DNA of 6,423 bases, taken from NCBI GenBank assembly GCA_018971455.1, contig JAGXAV010000126.1, positions 1-6,423 on the forward strand, in the 5' to 3' direction. This DNA is from Rhodospirillales bacterium (lineage in GTDB: Bacteria; Pseudomonadota; Alphaproteobacteria; Acetobacterales; Acetobacteraceae). How positions within the stretch are numbered: position 1 is the first letter of the stretch; each line of letters opens with the position of its first letter. Position numbers and translations under genes: made by a program. The notes under the pieces are model-generated. The model was given only the letters and a program-made list of their open reading frames with translations. It had not been told where the DNA came from and did not search any database. Positions 5,581 to 6,423 of the stretch are shown here, in pieces.

Positions 5581-6417
5581 TTATTGGCGGCCGCGATCGG
5601 CCCAATGCACGATGCGGCGTTCCAGGCGGCGGACGAGGCTGTGCAGCAGCACGCCCAGAACGCCAAGGATGACCAGGGCGGCGAACACGCCGGCGACGTC
5701 GGTGACCGACTCCGCCTGCGTGATCACCACGCCCATGCCCTGTTGCGCGCCGAGAAACTCGGCGACGATCGTGCCGAGCAGCGCATAGACCACCGCCATG
5801 TCGAGCCCGGCGAAGATGAAGGGCGCGGCGCTCGGCAGCTTGACGATGCGATAGATCTCGAAGCGGCTGGCCGACAGCGAGCGCATCAGGTCGATGCGCT
5901 CCGGCTCGGTGGCGCGCAGCCCGGTGAAGCTGTTGATCAGCACAGGAAAGAAGGCGAGCAGGGCGGCGATGGCGATTTTCGAGCCGTCGCCGAAGCCGAA
6001 CCAGATCACCACCAGCGGCGCGATCGCCACCTTCGGCAGGCTCTGCAACGCGAAGGCGTAGGGCATCAGAAGCTTCTCGACGAACCGGCTCTCGGCCATC
6101 AGCGATCCGAGCAGCAGGCCGAGGCCGCAGCCGATGGCAAAGCCCATGGCGGCATTGCGGAACGTGCCCCACAGCGGCAGGTAATAGCCGACCGGGCTGG
6201 AGGGCGCGACGGCGAGACCGGACCAGAGTGCGCGCACCACCGCCTCCGGCGCGGGCAGGATATAGCTCGGTAGATGCAACAGGTGGACGGAAAACTCCCA
6301 CACGCCGACAAGCACGACGAGGCCCATGGCGGCGATCAGCGAGCCGCTGGCCGGCTTGCGGCGGGCCGGCGCGCGCGCTGCCGCCGGCGCCAGGGCGGGG
6401 CTGGCGATGTCGCTCAT
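5581..6417 (-). CDS. ABC transporter inner-membrane permease, SsuC/TauC (NitT/TauT) type
   Basis: A 278-residue transmembrane subunit forming the import channel for the solute brought by the neighbouring binding protein. A cytoplasmic Ala/Pro/Arg-rich tail (1-24) precedes about six membrane segments: near 27-45, 84-107, 117-142, 147-165, 201-222 and 242-262. The cytoplasmic EAA-type coupling loop is at about 170-204: TEPERIDLMRSLSASRF, then IYRIVKLPSAAPFIFAGL. The segment LPKVAIAPLVVIWFGFGDGSK (127-147) is characteristic of SsuC/TauC/NrtB-like permeases. Length is normal for the family (~250-280). The ATG at 6417 is the first start and only 6 bases of window lie before it. Those bases allow an ATGA overlap with a preceding gene, plausibly the missing ATPase. 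The stop is 14 or 29 bases before the binding-protein start, depending on which start is used. The gene is complete as read, but a start farther upstream outside the window cannot be excluded. Confidence 0.9.
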   Translation of the reverse strand: MSDIASPALAPAAARAPARRKPASGSLIAAMGLVVLVGVWEFSVHLLHLPSYILPAPEAVVRALWSGLAVAPSSPVGYYLPLWGTFRNAAMGFAIGCGLGLLLGSLMAESRFVEKLLMPYAFALQSLPKVAIAPLVVIWFGFGDGSKIAIAALLAFFPVLINSFTGLRATEPERIDLMRSLSASRFEIYRIVKLPSAAPFIFAGLDMAVVYALLGTIVAEFLGAQQGMGVVITQAESVTDVAGVFAALVILGVLGVLLHSLVRRLERRIVHWADRGRQ

Positions 6418-6423
6418 TCCAAT

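Noticed and set aside
5567..6301. Long open frame upstream of, and in frame with, the binding protein, giving a 603-residue reading
   Set aside because: This part overlaps the permease gene in another frame, is Arg-rich with no recognisable domain, and lacks a signal peptide at its start. The binding protein starts at 5551 or 5566.
6414..6423. End of an upstream ABC ATPase gene overlapping the permease start (ATGA)
   Set aside because: The bases allow it, but only a few codons would be inside the window, so it cannot be supported as a feature.

Overview
This is a GC-rich window, roughly two-thirds G+C or more by eye, with dense bacterial coding. Codon use, short gene gaps and gene families suggest a free-living high-GC proteobacterium. 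An alphaproteobacterium (Acetobacteraceae or Bradyrhizobium-like) is my best guess, made from gene style and not from any marker gene.

Layout: two genes on the left read rightward (+) and five genes on the right read leftward (-), so the two groups converge at about 2024-2074. The + block holds a MacB/FtsX-type ABC permease, which may begin before the window, and then a SnoaL/NTF2-like protein. The - block, in order of transcription from the right edge, is: an ABC inner-membrane permease of the nitrate/sulfonate/taurine (NitT/TauT) type, its NMT1/SsuA-like periplasmic binding protein, a short-chain dehydrogenase (SDR), an enolase-superfamily dehydratase, and a YaiI/YqxD (DUF188) protein. Gaps in this block run from a 1-base stop/start overlap to 46 bases, so it looks like one operon. 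The cognate ATPase is not in the window and may lie just beyond the right edge.

The most informative gene is the dehydratase. It is 389 residues long, and its catalytic and metal-binding residues fall at the positions I recall for D(-)-tartrate dehydratase (TarD) of Bradyrhizobium: K102, K184, D213, E239, E265 and H322. The operon therefore reads as a candidate uptake-and-catabolism cassette for D-tartrate or a close hydroxydiacid. The ABC system would import the acid, TarD would dehydrate it to oxaloacetate, and the SDR would act on a related hydroxy or keto acid. The transporter's substrate and the SDR's role are inferred from position only.

The convergent junction carries three tandem copies of an 18-base unit, and the DUF188 stop codon lies inside the third copy. 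No RNA gene, CRISPR array, insertion sequence or phage element was seen, and no gene-free stretch exceeds 50 bases.
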